Shown here: positions 24,724-33,402 of the stretch, piece after piece | Layout: each line of letters begins with the position of its first letter | How positions within the stretch are numbered: position 1 is the first letter of the stretch | Origin: JBJXFK01 sp046155505 | Lineage (GTDB): Bacteria > Planctomycetota > Phycisphaerae > UBA1845 > Fen-1342 | Length of the DNA stretch: 62,599 bases | Assembly: GCA_046155505.1 (NCBI GenBank) | Contig: JBJXFK010000193.1 | Location: 1 to 62,599 of the forward strand | Direction: 5' to 3' | The notes under the pieces: generated by a model | Told to the model about the DNA's origin: nothing | Seen by the model: the letters and a program-made list of their open reading frames with translations, nothing else | The model's database searches: none | Made by a program: the position numbers and the translations under genes

Positions 24724-26160
24724 ATGGGAAAGGCCGCTACCAAGCCGAATCGTCGCCCCGCTCGTCCGCGTCCCGCGCCGAAGGCCACGCCGCGCGCCAG
24801 GACGTCAAATCCGGCCACCGGTCCGATTCGTAACTTCAAGCAGGCAATGAACTTCCTGAACACGCGGACCAATTACGAGAAGATGCTTCGCGTTGGCTAC
24901 AATCAGACCAACTTCAACCTCGCGCGCATGCAGCGACTGCTGGAGGGAGTGGGCAGCCCGCACAAGAAATTGCGGTGTCTGCACGTCGCGGGCACAAAGG
25001 GTAAGGGTTCGACCTGTCATATGCTGGCCGGCATGTTGCGAAACGCCGGTTTCACCGTCGGGCTGTATACCTCGCCGCACCTGATCGATATCCGCGAGCG
25101 GATTCAGCTCAACGGGAATATGGTGAGCGAGGCCGGTTTCGCGCGCTTGATCGCCAAACTCGCCCCGGTCGTCAAGCGGCTGGAGTCCGAAGGTCCGACT
25201 TTCTTCGAAATCATGACCGCCGCCGCGTTTTTGCATTTTGCGAACGAAGAAGTGGATTATGCAGTCATCGAAACCGGCCTTGGCGGTCGGCTCGATTCGA
25301 CGAACGTGATCAAGCCCGAAGTTTGCGGCTTGGTCAGCGTCAGCTATGACCACATGAAGCAGCTGGGCAGCACGCTGGAGGCGATCGCCGAGGAGAAGGC
25401 CGGGATCATGAAGCCCGGCGTGCCGGTGATCAGCGCGCCGCAAGAGCCGGCGGTAAAGCGTGTGTTCCGCGACCACGCCAAGAAGATCGGCTGCGAGCTG
25501 AAATTCGTTGGCGACGAGCTGGAGTTCAGCTATCGGTTTGAGTCTTCGCGAGCGACCGGGCCGCATGCCCGCGTTTGCATGATGACGCCCAGCAGCCGCT
25601 TTGATCATGTGCAGGTGCCGATGCTCGGCGAGCATCAGGTGTGGAATTGCGGCGTTGCCTTGGGCATGATCGACGCATTGCGGCTGAAGGGACAGCAGAT
25701 TCCGGAGCAGCCGGCGGTTGATGGGCTGGCCCGGGTCTATGTGCCGGGCCGCTTGGAGATCATCCGCGAAAGCCCGAAGACGGTGATCGACTGTGCGCAT
25801 AACGCGGCGAGCATCGCGGCGCTGATGCGGGCGATCGGCCAGAATATCGGTTACGACTCGATGGTGGTCATTTTCGGCTGCTCGGCGGACAAGGACATCG
25901 ACGGCATGCTGCGCGAGCTACAACTCGGCGCGGACAAGGTGATCTTCACCAACAACGCGACGCCGCGATCGGCCGATCCGAAGGAGCTGTATACGCGCTT
26001 CGTCGAGAAGTCGCAGAAGATGGCCCAGGTCGAGCCGACGCTGCTGGATGCCTATCGCACGGCGATGCACTGCGTCACGCGCGAAGACCTAATCTGCATC
26101 ACGGGCAGTGTGTATCTGGTGGGCGAGGCGAAGCAGATTTTGAGCGGTCCGCTGGCGTAG
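24724..26160 (+). CDS. folC: Folylpolyglutamate synthase / dihydrofolate synthase
   Basis: FolC adds glutamate to dihydropteroate or to reduced folates using ATP. The 478-residue product has the ATP loop HVAGTKGKGSTCHML (88-101), YTSPHL, and the second-domain motif VIDCAHNAAS with FGCSADKD. The first ~40 residues are a Pro/Arg/Lys-rich extension that family members normally lack; the conserved part starts near MNFLNTRTNYEKML (residue 42). ATG 24724 is chosen because it coincides with the predicted transcription start. No Shine-Dalgarno is present. A perfect terminator follows at 26183-26219. Confidence 0.92.
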   Translation: MGKAATKPNRRPARPRPAPKATPRARTSNPATGPIRNFKQAMNFLNTRTNYEKMLRVGYNQTNFNLARMQRLLEGVGSPHKKLRCLHVAGTKGKGSTCHMLAGMLRNAGFTVGLYTSPHLIDIRERIQLNGNMVSEAGFARLIAKLAPVVKRLESEGPTFFEIMTAAAFLHFANEEVDYAVIETGLGGRLDSTNVIKPEVCGLVSVSYDHMKQLGSTLEAIAEEKAGIMKPGVPVISAPQEPAVKRVFRDHAKKIGCELKFVGDELEFSYRFESSRATGPHARVCMMTPSSRFDHVQVPMLGEHQVWNCGVALGMIDALRLKGQQIPEQPAVDGLARVYVPGRLEIIRESPKTVIDCAHNAASIAALMRAIGQNIGYDSMVVIFGCSADKDIDGMLRELQLGADKVIFTNNATPRSADPKELYTRFVEKSQKMAQVEPTLLDAYRTAMHCVTREDLICITGSVYLVGEAKQILSGPLA

Positions 26161-26182
26161 TCGTCGGTCGACACGAATTGAT

Positions 26183-26219
26183 GCGGCGCACGGCCCCCTG
26201 GTTGTGCGCCGCTTTTTTT
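26183..26219 (+). terminator. Rho-independent terminator of folC
   Basis: A 9-base-pair GC stem (GCGGCGCAC with GTGCGCCGC), a 12-base loop and a run of seven T follow the folC stop by about 20 bases. Confidence 0.9.
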
Positions 26220-26301
26220 GTTTCCCGTACTCCGTGCTTCACGCAATCCGCGCTCCTGCATTTCGGTTTTCCGCCACGTCGCGCGGCAACGATTGCTGAA
26301 G

Positions 26302-26371
26302 CCGAGCCCCGCATGTGAGCGAAGGGATTCGTTCGGAAGAAGAAAATCCGTCCCTCACGGTCGGGGCTCGG
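26302..26371. repeat. Inverted repeat (REPIN-like) with CCGAGCCCCG ends
   Basis: Arms at 26302-26329 and 26345-26371 both start CCGAGCCCCG when read inward, share GTGAG and GGATT further in, and are separated by 15 bases. They lie in the 432-base gap between folC and the next gene, which holds no gene. Confidence 0.6.
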
Positions 26372-26450
26372 TTTGGGCTCGCTGCGCGAGCGGGCGTTGG
26401 GCACAGAGTCCCAAGCGCTACGTGCTTCCGCGTTGGGTGGAGCGTTTTCC

Positions 26451-26477
26451 ATTTCCCGTTTCCCGTTTCCCGTTTTC
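26451..26477. repeat. TTTCCCG heptanucleotide tandem repeat
   Basis: TTTCCCG is repeated three times, followed by a degenerate fourth TTTTCC. It is a short intergenic satellite-like tract. Confidence 0.6.
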
Positions 26478-26516
26478 CTCTCCTCTCCGCGCTCAGTGAT
26501 GCACCTGCTTACAAAA

Positions 26517-26558
26517 ACCCGCGTGCCGACCATGCTTTCGCACGGTCGGCACGCGGGT
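26517..26558 (-). terminator. Rho-independent terminator of the dockerin gene at 26593
   Basis: A 15-base-pair stem (26517-26531 with 26544-26558) is followed on the minus strand by TTTTTGT. It lies 35 bases past the stop of the minus-strand gene. Confidence 0.85.
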
Positions 26559-26592
26559 CGAGGTAAGGAGGAAACTCAGGAGAGGCAGAAGC

Positions 26593-27576
26593 TTACGGGG
26601 TCGCCAGACCAAAGCCCGAGAGCAGGAGCGACAGGTCGGTCAGGCCGATGCCGCCGTCCGCGTTGATGTCGCCGTAGAAGATGTCGAAGAAGCTATCGAT
26701 CATCGTGCACTGGCCGTCCTGGAGCTGGATCGTCGCACGCTTTTCGAGGGCACAGCCGCCGCGGAGGACCGCGACATAATCACCATCCGGCACTTCGGTA
26801 GCGAGGAAGAAGCGGCCCTGATCGTCCGGCTCGACCGCCAGGGTTTCGAGCAAGTCGCCGGTCGGCGTGTGCAGTTCGAGGATCATGACCGGGGGCACGA
26901 GGCCGCCGGGATTGATCACGCCGGCGATGTCGCGCGACTGGAGGCCGAACGCGAGATCATCGGGCTGCTGATCGCAGGGGTCGATGAGCGGCTGAATCCA
27001 CTGCGGCGGAGCCTGCACAGCGCGGCAGTTCTTGATGTCGCGGTGGCCCGACCAGCGGAAATTCTCGACGTTGAACTGCACGCTCTGTTCATCGGCTTCC
27101 GAAATCTGGAGCCAGTAGTGCGTGCCCTGTTGCTGCACGAACGGGTTGGTCGCGGGCATCGCGGCGGACATGCGATAGACGCGGCGCTGCTGGCAGTCGG
27201 TACCGACGTACTTCACATAGTCGGGCACGAGGCATGCCTGAAAACGCTGGTCCTGAAGGTTCGGAACGCAGGCACCGGCGGTGTTGCCGTAGACGGCGAT
27301 GTAGAACGGGCGCTGGGCCTGGGCCGGCGTGTTGAGTGTGCCCCACCAGGTGATGCGGCTGATGCGACCGCTCGCGCCGCAAATCCAGTCGTCCATCGCG
27401 ATCAGCGGGAATGGCGAGGGCTGCTGACAGCTTCGCACCTTGGACGTGAACGATGCCCGTGGCGGCGTCCAGGGTTGAATGTACTTCCAAGCCAAGGCCA
27501 CCGGCTGAGCCAGGGCTGTTTCCGCACAAGCCGCGATTGCGAGTCCGAGCATTCCTTTGAGCATCCAACGTGTCAT
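26593..27576 (-). CDS. Secreted protein with a single dockerin-like repeat
   Basis: This is a 327-residue exported protein. The signal peptide (MLKGMLGLAIAACAETALAQ) ends near residue 23. The body is beta-rich, with a WW-rich jelly-roll-like segment (ITWWGTL, FYIAVYGNTAG, THYWLQIS) and a later carboxypeptidase-regulatory-like strand pair (GDLLETLAVEPDDQGRFFL, DGDYVAVLRGG). Only one dockerin-like loop is present (DINADGGIGLTDLSLLLSGFG), against two in the others. GGGAG seven bases before ATG 27576 fixes the start. The function is unknown. Confidence 0.75.
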   Translation of the reverse strand: MTRWMLKGMLGLAIAACAETALAQPVALAWKYIQPWTPPRASFTSKVRSCQQPSPFPLIAMDDWICGASGRISRITWWGTLNTPAQAQRPFYIAVYGNTAGACVPNLQDQRFQACLVPDYVKYVGTDCQQRRVYRMSAAMPATNPFVQQQGTHYWLQISEADEQSVQFNVENFRWSGHRDIKNCRAVQAPPQWIQPLIDPCDQQPDDLAFGLQSRDIAGVINPGGLVPPVMILELHTPTGDLLETLAVEPDDQGRFFLATEVPDGDYVAVLRGGCALEKRATIQLQDGQCTMIDSFFDIFYGDINADGGIGLTDLSLLLSGFGLATP

Positions 27577-28176
27577 GGCCAGTCTCCCATCCTCGTTTCG
27601 GGCGGCGGCAAGAGGTGTCCGCTGAGATTTCCGGCGGCTCGCTCGTGGCGAGGCGTCGGTGCCCGGTTCCGTGTTACTGATGTACGCTTGACGTTTCGAG
27701 TCGAGTTGGGCGAGTCGCTTTTCTGCATCATACTCGCCGCACAGGCGTATGAATGGCGGTTGCGGCGCGGCGCGCTCCGCAAATCTCCAGGTTTCGCGCC
27801 AAAATTTTTTGGGCAGCAGGGTGACATTTGTGAATTGGCGGCGGGGGGCGAGGTTGCGCAGCGCCGGTTTGGCGCAGAAGCCAACCGCAATTTTGGATTT
27901 TTGATTTTGGATTGGAAAGCCGGGTACCCGGGGAGATTTTCGCGTGATGGCGAGCGAACGGGATGATAGTCGTATGGGTGACAGGGCGAGAGCCGCCGAT
28001 AATGAGGTATTGCACGGCTGGCGCGGTGGATTCGTGATGGCCTCTTCCTGTGATGGCTAAGATATGCATGGAAACGCGGCGAGGCGGTCCAACGGGGCTG
28101 GCGCGTCGCGGGTCCAACAGGCGCGGTGGTCCCAACGGTGCGAAAGTCCGGGCCGCGCGCCGGAGAGAAGGCGTAC
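27577..28176. other. Intergenic region, 600 bases
   Basis: Divergent upstream region of a dockerin gene and an aminotransferase gene. No gene is supported; open frames across it are Arg/Pro-rich and look random. An A/T-rich tract at 27889-27915 (AATTTTGGA, TTTTTGATTTTGGATTGG) belongs to the same dispersed repeat type that is found on the opposite strand inside ubiD near 47761-47807. Confidence 0.5.
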
Positions 28177-29316
28177 ATGAAGACTCTGGCCGAGATCCGC
28201 GAGAAATTTCCGATCACGCGGAATTACAACTTTCAGAATCACGCGGCGGTCGCGCCGCTGTCGTTGCCGGCGGCTGATGCGCTGGTGGGATATGCGCGCG
28301 AGCTGGCAGAGTTTGCGTACCTGCGCGGCACGTACTATCGCGCGAGCGAGCATGTGCGGCAGTCGATCGGGCGGCTGATCAATGCCGACGCCGACGAAGT
28401 GACGTTCGTGAAGAACACATGCGAGGGCATCAACTTTGTCGCCGGCGGCATTCAGTGGGTCAGCGGCGACAACGTCGTGAGCACGGCGATGGAGTTTCCG
28501 GCGAACGTCTATCCGTGGTTGGCGCTCGAGTCGCGCAGCGTGCAGTTGCGTCGCGTCGCCGACGAGGATGGACGCGTGCCGTTTGATCGAATTGCCAAGG
28601 CGATCGATCGGCGGACGCGCGTGGTGGCGATTTCGTCGGTGCAGTGGTCGAACGGCTTTCGATTCGACCTCGCGCGGCTGGGTGAATTGTGCCGCGATAA
28701 GGGCGTGTTGCTGTTTGTCGATGGCATTCAGTCGGTGGGCGTGCATCCGCTCGACGTGCGGACGATGAATATCGACTTCATGTCGGTCGGCGGGCACAAG
28801 TGGCTGTGCAGCCCAGAGGGCACGGGATTTTTCTACTGCAAGCGCGAGCTGATCGGGCATCTGCGACCGACCGAGCTGGGCTACATGGGCATGAAGAAGG
28901 GCTACGAGCACGACCCGGTGCGCCTGCGGCCCGAGGATTTTCACGACGACGCACGGCGGTTTGACAGCGGCGTACACAACCTGGCGGGCGTGTGCGCACT
29001 CGGCGCGTCGATCGATTTTCTGCTCGACGTGGGCATCGACGAGGTGCAGGTGCGGATCAAGCAACTTAGCGATCTGCTGGTCGAAGGGCTGCGTAGCAAG
29101 GGTTGGCGGATCGCTAGCCCGCGGACGGCGAGCGAATGGAGCGGCATCGTGTCGTTCGGCTCGGATCGACACGATGTGGACACAGTGCGAAAGCACCTGC
29201 GCAGCGAGTTCAAGATCGTGCTCGCGACGCGGCTCGGTAACCTCCGTGCCAGTCCGCACTTCTATAACTCGCCGGACGAGATTCGGCAGCTCATTGATGC
29301 GATGCCGGTCGGATAA
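28177..29316 (+). CDS. Class V aminotransferase family PLP enzyme
   Basis: The 379-residue product belongs to the fold-type I, class V group (cysteine desulfurase / isopenicillin-N epimerase-like). The PLP-binding Lys is K208 in VGGHKWL. Upstream ligands are D182 and Q185 in VDGIQSVG, and the phosphate-binding start is NTCEGINFVAGG. The N-terminal NFQNHAAVAPLS and C-terminal LRASPHFYNSPDEI are typical. No Cys-containing active-site loop like that of cysteine desulfurases was seen, so an epimerase, lyase or other role is equally likely. ATG 28177 is chosen with GGAG upstream and the conserved N-terminus starting there. Confidence 0.82.
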   Translation: MKTLAEIREKFPITRNYNFQNHAAVAPLSLPAADALVGYARELAEFAYLRGTYYRASEHVRQSIGRLINADADEVTFVKNTCEGINFVAGGIQWVSGDNVVSTAMEFPANVYPWLALESRSVQLRRVADEDGRVPFDRIAKAIDRRTRVVAISSVQWSNGFRFDLARLGELCRDKGVLLFVDGIQSVGVHPLDVRTMNIDFMSVGGHKWLCSPEGTGFFYCKRELIGHLRPTELGYMGMKKGYEHDPVRLRPEDFHDDARRFDSGVHNLAGVCALGASIDFLLDVGIDEVQVRIKQLSDLLVEGLRSKGWRIASPRTASEWSGIVSFGSDRHDVDTVRKHLRSEFKIVLATRLGNLRASPHFYNSPDEIRQLIDAMPVG

Positions 29317-29603
29317 TCCGTTGGTCGCACGCAGGAACTGCAGGTGAGCCGTGCGTTGGAACGGCGATTGCACGATAGTCGGACGCAGGCGGCGAAAGTC
29401 GCGCGGCGGTCCGTGAAAAAGAGGGCGGCTGGGTATCGCTTGACTCAATGGGTTGCTCTATGTTGTTGAGCGATTCGCCAGTTTGGGCTGTCGTCGCGGG
29501 GCGTTGGATTTGAGAATTGAGTATGGCTCGCGCGAATTTCTGATCGGGCGTGAAGAGAGCGGGCAAGCGCGGCTATACTAGAGCGTGTGAGGGGAGCGGG
29601 ACG

Positions 29604-29879
29604 ATGGAACCGAGGCGGCAGGGCAGAACAATGAGAAACGTGCCGACAACGATCCGGTGCGTGCCTCGTTACGGGTACGAATTCGCCGAAGTGCGCACGA
29701 TCGACCTCGATATGCCCGAGGGTTGGGAAGATCACGATCTGCGGGTCGTGCTCACGCACTGGTTCGACGCGCGCGGCATTGTTCACGCGGTTTATGACAT
29801 TGATGTCGATGACGACGGCTTCTTCGCGATCGTCAATGACGAAGCGTATCAGGCATCGTGGGGCGAGCCGCTACTGTGA
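29604..29879 (+). CDS. Small protein of unknown function
   Basis: The 91-residue product is acidic in its C-terminal half (DIDVDDDGFFAIVNDEAYQ). It has a compact alpha/beta look (RTIDLDMPEGWEDHDLRVVLTHWFDA). I do not recognise the family. ATG 29604 follows GGGGAG by seven bases. A second in-frame ATG nine codons later is possible. It stands alone between a PLP enzyme and a DNA glycosylase. Confidence 0.5.
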   Translation: MEPRRQGRTMRNVPTTIRCVPRYGYEFAEVRTIDLDMPEGWEDHDLRVVLTHWFDARGIVHAVYDIDVDDDGFFAIVNDEAYQASWGEPLL

Positions 29880-30033
29880 GCGGCCTAGCGTGCGGATGTT
29901 GAAATTTTCATGCGGGTCGCCGATGTCGGCGGCCCGCTTGCGTTAGCGGGTTGCTCACTGTTCCGTGGTTTGCCTGTGCGCGGTTTGTCGCTGCGCTTTA
30001 CCGGCGGCGACGCATCGGCTCTACTTGCCAACC

Positions 30034-30678
30034 ATGCCAAGCATGGGACGAATCGCGCCGCCACGAGCATCGGACCAAACCGGGATTCAACTGTTGCGTC
30101 GCCGGGACAAGCGGCTGCGGGCGATCATGGATCGAGCCGGACCGTTTCGTGTGCGCATCGTCGCCGACCCATTTGCCGCGCTCGTCAGTTCGATTCTGCA
30201 TCAACAACTATCGATGAAGGCCGCAGCGACGATCAGCGGGCGGGTGCTCGATTTGTGCGATGGGCGACGGTTCACGCCGCAGGCGCTCGGCAGTTTGTCG
30301 AAAACGCAATTGCGTGCGGCGGGGTTGTCGAACCAGAAATGTGCGTATGTCGCCGAGCTTTGTGAGCAATTCGGCGATGGCCGGCTCAGCAGCGCGCGGC
30401 TGCGCAAGCTCGATGACGAAGCAGTGATCGAGGCGGTGACGGCGGTGAAGGGCATCGGGCGCTGGACGGCCGAGATGCTGCTCATCTTTTGTCTGCGCCG
30501 GCCCGACGTGTGGCCGATTGACGATCTCGGCATTCGCAAGGCGTGCCAAAAATTGCTTGGCGCGGCGAAGGAGCCGCCGCGCGACGAGTTGGTCGCGTTG
30601 GGCGAGTCGTGGCGGCCGCATCGGACCATCGCGAGTTGGTATTTGTGGCGAAGCGTGGAGTTCAAAGAAATAGCATAG
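30034..30678 (+). CDS. DNA-3-methyladenine glycosylase, HhH-GPD family
   Basis: This AlkA-like base-excision enzyme removes alkylated bases from DNA. In 214 residues it has the conserved ILHQQLS-x-KAA start of the glycosylase domain and a helix-hairpin-helix AVKGIGRWTAEMLLIF. The GPD-type segment WPIDDLGIRKA follows, with the catalytic Asp in DD. It is shorter than E. coli AlkA and lacks the N-terminal beta domain. The start is uncertain: ATG 30034 and ATG 30043 are both possible, and neither has a ribosome binding site. A TCTACT -10-like box lies eight bases before ATG 30034. Confidence 0.85.
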   Translation: MPSMGRIAPPRASDQTGIQLLRRRDKRLRAIMDRAGPFRVRIVADPFAALVSSILHQQLSMKAAATISGRVLDLCDGRRFTPQALGSLSKTQLRAAGLSNQKCAYVAELCEQFGDGRLSSARLRKLDDEAVIEAVTAVKGIGRWTAEMLLIFCLRRPDVWPIDDLGIRKACQKLLGAAKEPPRDELVALGESWRPHRTIASWYLWRSVEFKEIA

Positions 30679-30712
30679 TGACGGCCCACCGCCAGTGGTT
30701 TTCGCGAGATCG

Positions 30713-31567
30713 TTAGCCGCAGGTCGATCCAAAGTTCGCGAGCAGCGCCGCAAGGTCGATCAAGTCAACATTTGCGTCTCCGTTGAGATCGCCCTGCGCA
30801 CGGGTCATGCCGCCGATCGAGCCGAAATTCTGGAGCAGCGTGGAGAGGTCGGTGAGATCGACGGCGCAGTCGCAGTTTACGTCGCCGTCGAGCGAGCATT
30901 GATCGTCGTAGACGGCAATTTTCAGCGCCGAGTGGCTGAATATGATTGTGCTGCGCGGGTCGCTGGGCGTGAGGTCGGACAATTGGTTGGCACCAAAGGC
31001 ATACAAGTGATCCACGCCCGCCAGCAGCGGCGATGAGCCGGAAATCGGCACGTCGAGCCCTCCGACGCTGTAGGGGGCCGCGAGTTGCAGGCCACGCGGT
31101 TCCAGTATCGGGTTGTACCAGGCGGCCTCATTCGCAGCGCCGCCCGCGCCGCCGGCCCCCGCGGCGATGTAGACGTTGCCGCCAGCGTTCAAGTAGTTCG
31201 AAAACGCGGTCGTGTCGATTGCTCGACCCACGACAAATACTCCGTTAAACGTCAGTAGGTTGGCAAGCGAGGTGTCGGCCGCGGCATTGACCACCCACTC
31301 GTGACCGGCGGCTTCCATCGCGCCGCGAATTTGCGCGTGCGAAAGACTGGCGTGCGTGCTGTACGCCAGGAAGCGGCCTGTCTCGCCGCCGGTGAACCAG
31401 TCGGCGACATTTGTAACGAAAACGGCGGCATCGTTGGGGGCGTTGAACGCCCGCCCGGTCGTGAGGGGCCATTCGTCGGTGACCACGACAATGCGACCGT
31501 CGGCGAAAGCGAACGGCGCGAGTATTGGCAGCAATATCGGTAGCGCGCGGAATCGTGGTGATGGCAT
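30713..31567 (-). CDS. Secreted dockerin-type protein
   Basis: The 284-residue product begins with a signal peptide (ALPILLPILAPFAFA). The central domain (ADGRIVVVTDEWPLTTGRAF, GNVYIAAGAGGAGGAA, HLYAFGANQ) has an alpha/beta pattern seen in glutamine-amidotransferase-like or ThuA-like folds, but no catalytic residue was recognised. Two dockerin-like loops end it (DVNCDCAVDLTDLSTLLQNFG, DLNGDANVDLIDLAALLANFG). GGAGG seven bases before ATG 31567 fixes the start. The 3' end is only 35 bases from the convergent glycosylase gene. Confidence 0.75.
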   Translation of the reverse strand: MPSPRFRALPILLPILAPFAFADGRIVVVTDEWPLTTGRAFNAPNDAAVFVTNVADWFTGGETGRFLAYSTHASLSHAQIRGAMEAAGHEWVVNAAADTSLANLLTFNGVFVVGRAIDTTAFSNYLNAGGNVYIAAGAGGAGGAANEAAWYNPILEPRGLQLAAPYSVGGLDVPISGSSPLLAGVDHLYAFGANQLSDLTPSDPRSTIIFSHSALKIAVYDDQCSLDGDVNCDCAVDLTDLSTLLQNFGSIGGMTRAQGDLNGDANVDLIDLAALLANFGSTCG

Positions 31568-31729
31568 TTTTGGTCCTCCGGTCGGGCCAGCACACCGCGG
31601 CCCGTACTGGCTAATAACGCAACTCGGAAGTAGGGTTGCCGCGTGATTCGAATTTTCCGATGGATTTTCAGCCTGCCGCGGCACGCGAACCGCAGCCACC
31701 AAACGTGTTTGTGCAGGTCGACCGCTCGA

Positions 31730-33190
31730 TCACTGCTCGCTGCGTGGCTGCGGGCGCAACACAAGCCGCACGGCCCGCGTCGTTGTCGGGCGCAACTTCG
31801 CGCGTTCGTCGATCCGCAGCGGCATGATCCACAGTGGGCCGAGTTGGTCGCAGAGCACCCCGGTGCGCGAACGCAGCGCGGGATCGACCTTCTCATCGCC
31901 GAAAAACTCCGCGATGGTCTTGGTCCCCGGCGCGCCGAGCGGCCAGAAGCGATCGCCGACCATGCGTGGCCGGACGAGCAGCGGGAATTGAATCCGTGCG
32001 TAGTCGAGCCATTCTTCATAGGGATGCCGCGTGCGGCGAAGCTCGGCGATCGTGTCCTCGCCGACGTCGGAAATCTCGGCTGTCAACTCGGCCTGAAGCA
32101 TCGGAACATACGTCGAGCCGGGTACGGTAATAAACGTCGGCGTGTGGTTCTCGGACGTCGTTTCGCTTTCCGGCGGGCCGAATTCGATGCGGTCGTACAC
32201 TTTTCGCACGACGATCGACCCCGGCAGGTGCAGTTCCTTGCCGCTGGCCATGTCGGCGGCGAGGCGTAGCACGCTTTCGATATGCGTGAACGCAAGGTCC
32301 TGCTCGCCGCCGATGACGAGCGAAATCGCGAGCCGCACGACTTCGGCCTGTACGATCTTTTGCTTGCCGAGTAGCGCGCGGGCGTTGAGCACGATGCGCC
32401 CGCGGCCCTCTTGCAGCACGAGCGAATCGAGCGTGCGTGCGGCGGCGTCTTCGAGATAGGTACCGAGCCAGCGGGCTTGCTCCGCCAGGCGCAGGATCGC
32501 CTCGGTCGCGTTTGGGTTGACCTCGCTGTTGATCAGCGGGATGACGCGCGTGCGGATGCGTCCGCGGGTGAAATCGCTCGATGTGTTGGTCGCGTCGGTT
32601 CGCCATGTGAGTTTGCGATCGCTGCACATTTCCTCGATCGTCGCGCGGCGCGTATGAAGGAACGGGCGGACGAGTTTCACGCGGCTGCCGGGCTGAATCG
32701 TGCGAATGTCGCGCATCCCGGCCAGGCCGCGCAGGCCGGTGCCGCGACAAATGCGATGCAGCACGGTCTCGGCGTCGTCGTCGGCGTGATGCGCGACAGC
32801 GACCAGCTCGCATCCGGCGCGGAGCGCCACGCGTTCGAGAAACTCATATCGGCGTTCGCGAGCGACCTCCTCGGTCGAGCCGCCGTCGCGGGCGATTGCG
32901 GCGCGAATGTCGGCCCGCTCTTCATGGAATGGCAGGCCGAAGGATTGCGCCAGATCGCGGACGAACTCGGCGTCGGCGTCGGCGTCACTGCCGCGCAGGC
33001 CGTGGTGCATGTGGGCGACGTGCAGATTCCATTCGAGGTGGAAGCGCCGCGAGATCTCGTGCATCGCGTGGAGCAGGAGCGTGGAATCAGGACCGCCGGA
33101 AACGCCGAGCACCCAGCGCGCGGCGAGTTGGTCGAGCTTGCGCTGCGCGAGCCAGTCGTGAACGCTCTGCAGGAAATCGTCCCAGTTCAC
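31730..33190 (-). CDS. tilS: tRNA(Ile)-lysidine synthase
   Basis: TilS modifies C34 of tRNA-Ile(CAU) to lysidine with ATP and lysine, switching its codon and charging identity. The 486-residue product has the PP-loop signature VLGVSGGPDSTLLLH near residue 27, then HVAHMHHGLRGSDADADAEFV and VAVAHHADDDAETVLHRICRGTGLRGL. The C-terminal substrate-binding domain ends with MVGDRFWPLGAPGTKTIAEFF. GTG 33190 follows GGGAG at nine bases. The long open frame upstream crosses an inverted repeat and is not part of the protein. Confidence 0.92.
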   Translation of the reverse strand: MNWDDFLQSVHDWLAQRKLDQLAARWVLGVSGGPDSTLLLHAMHEISRRFHLEWNLHVAHMHHGLRGSDADADAEFVRDLAQSFGLPFHEERADIRAAIARDGGSTEEVARERRYEFLERVALRAGCELVAVAHHADDDAETVLHRICRGTGLRGLAGMRDIRTIQPGSRVKLVRPFLHTRRATIEEMCSDRKLTWRTDATNTSSDFTRGRIRTRVIPLINSEVNPNATEAILRLAEQARWLGTYLEDAAARTLDSLVLQEGRGRIVLNARALLGKQKIVQAEVVRLAISLVIGGEQDLAFTHIESVLRLAADMASGKELHLPGSIVVRKVYDRIEFGPPESETTSENHTPTFITVPGSTYVPMLQAELTAEISDVGEDTIAELRRTRHPYEEWLDYARIQFPLLVRPRMVGDRFWPLGAPGTKTIAEFFGDEKVDPALRSRTGVLCDQLGPLWIMPLRIDERAKLRPTTTRAVRLVLRPQPRSEQ

Positions 33191-33325
33191 GCCGGATTGC
33201 TCCCGATGGGGGACAGGCCCTGCGTCGATCGGTTCGGCGCAAGGGGCGATGGGGCATCGTAGCAAAAGCCAGCGCGAGGTGAAACAGGAATTTTGCGGCG
33301 TGCAAGATCGAAAGCCGCGGCAACT

Positions 33326-33400
33326 CGTAGGGTGGGCATTGCCCACCATTCGTCGCCTCGCTCGACGCGCCGCGGAATGGTGGGCGATGCCCACCCTACG
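33326..33400. repeat. REPIN: inverted pair of GTGGGCATTGCCCAC elements
   Basis: The left arm (33326-33350) and the right arm (33376-33400) are inverted copies with one mismatch. Each is itself a near palindrome (GGTGGGCATTGCCCACC). The spacer is 25 bases. It lies between tilS and the histidine kinase gene, ending three bases from the kinase stop. Confidence 0.8.
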
Positions 33401-33402
33401 CG

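Noticed and set aside
27577..28217. Open frame of about 214 codons in the gap before the PLP enzyme
   Set aside because: Random-looking composition, overlaps dispersed repeat sequence and the start of a real gene on the other strand.
28057..29448. Long minus-strand open frame opposite the PLP enzyme
   Set aside because: Composition is Arg/His/Pro-rich and the plus strand encodes a complete class V aminotransferase.
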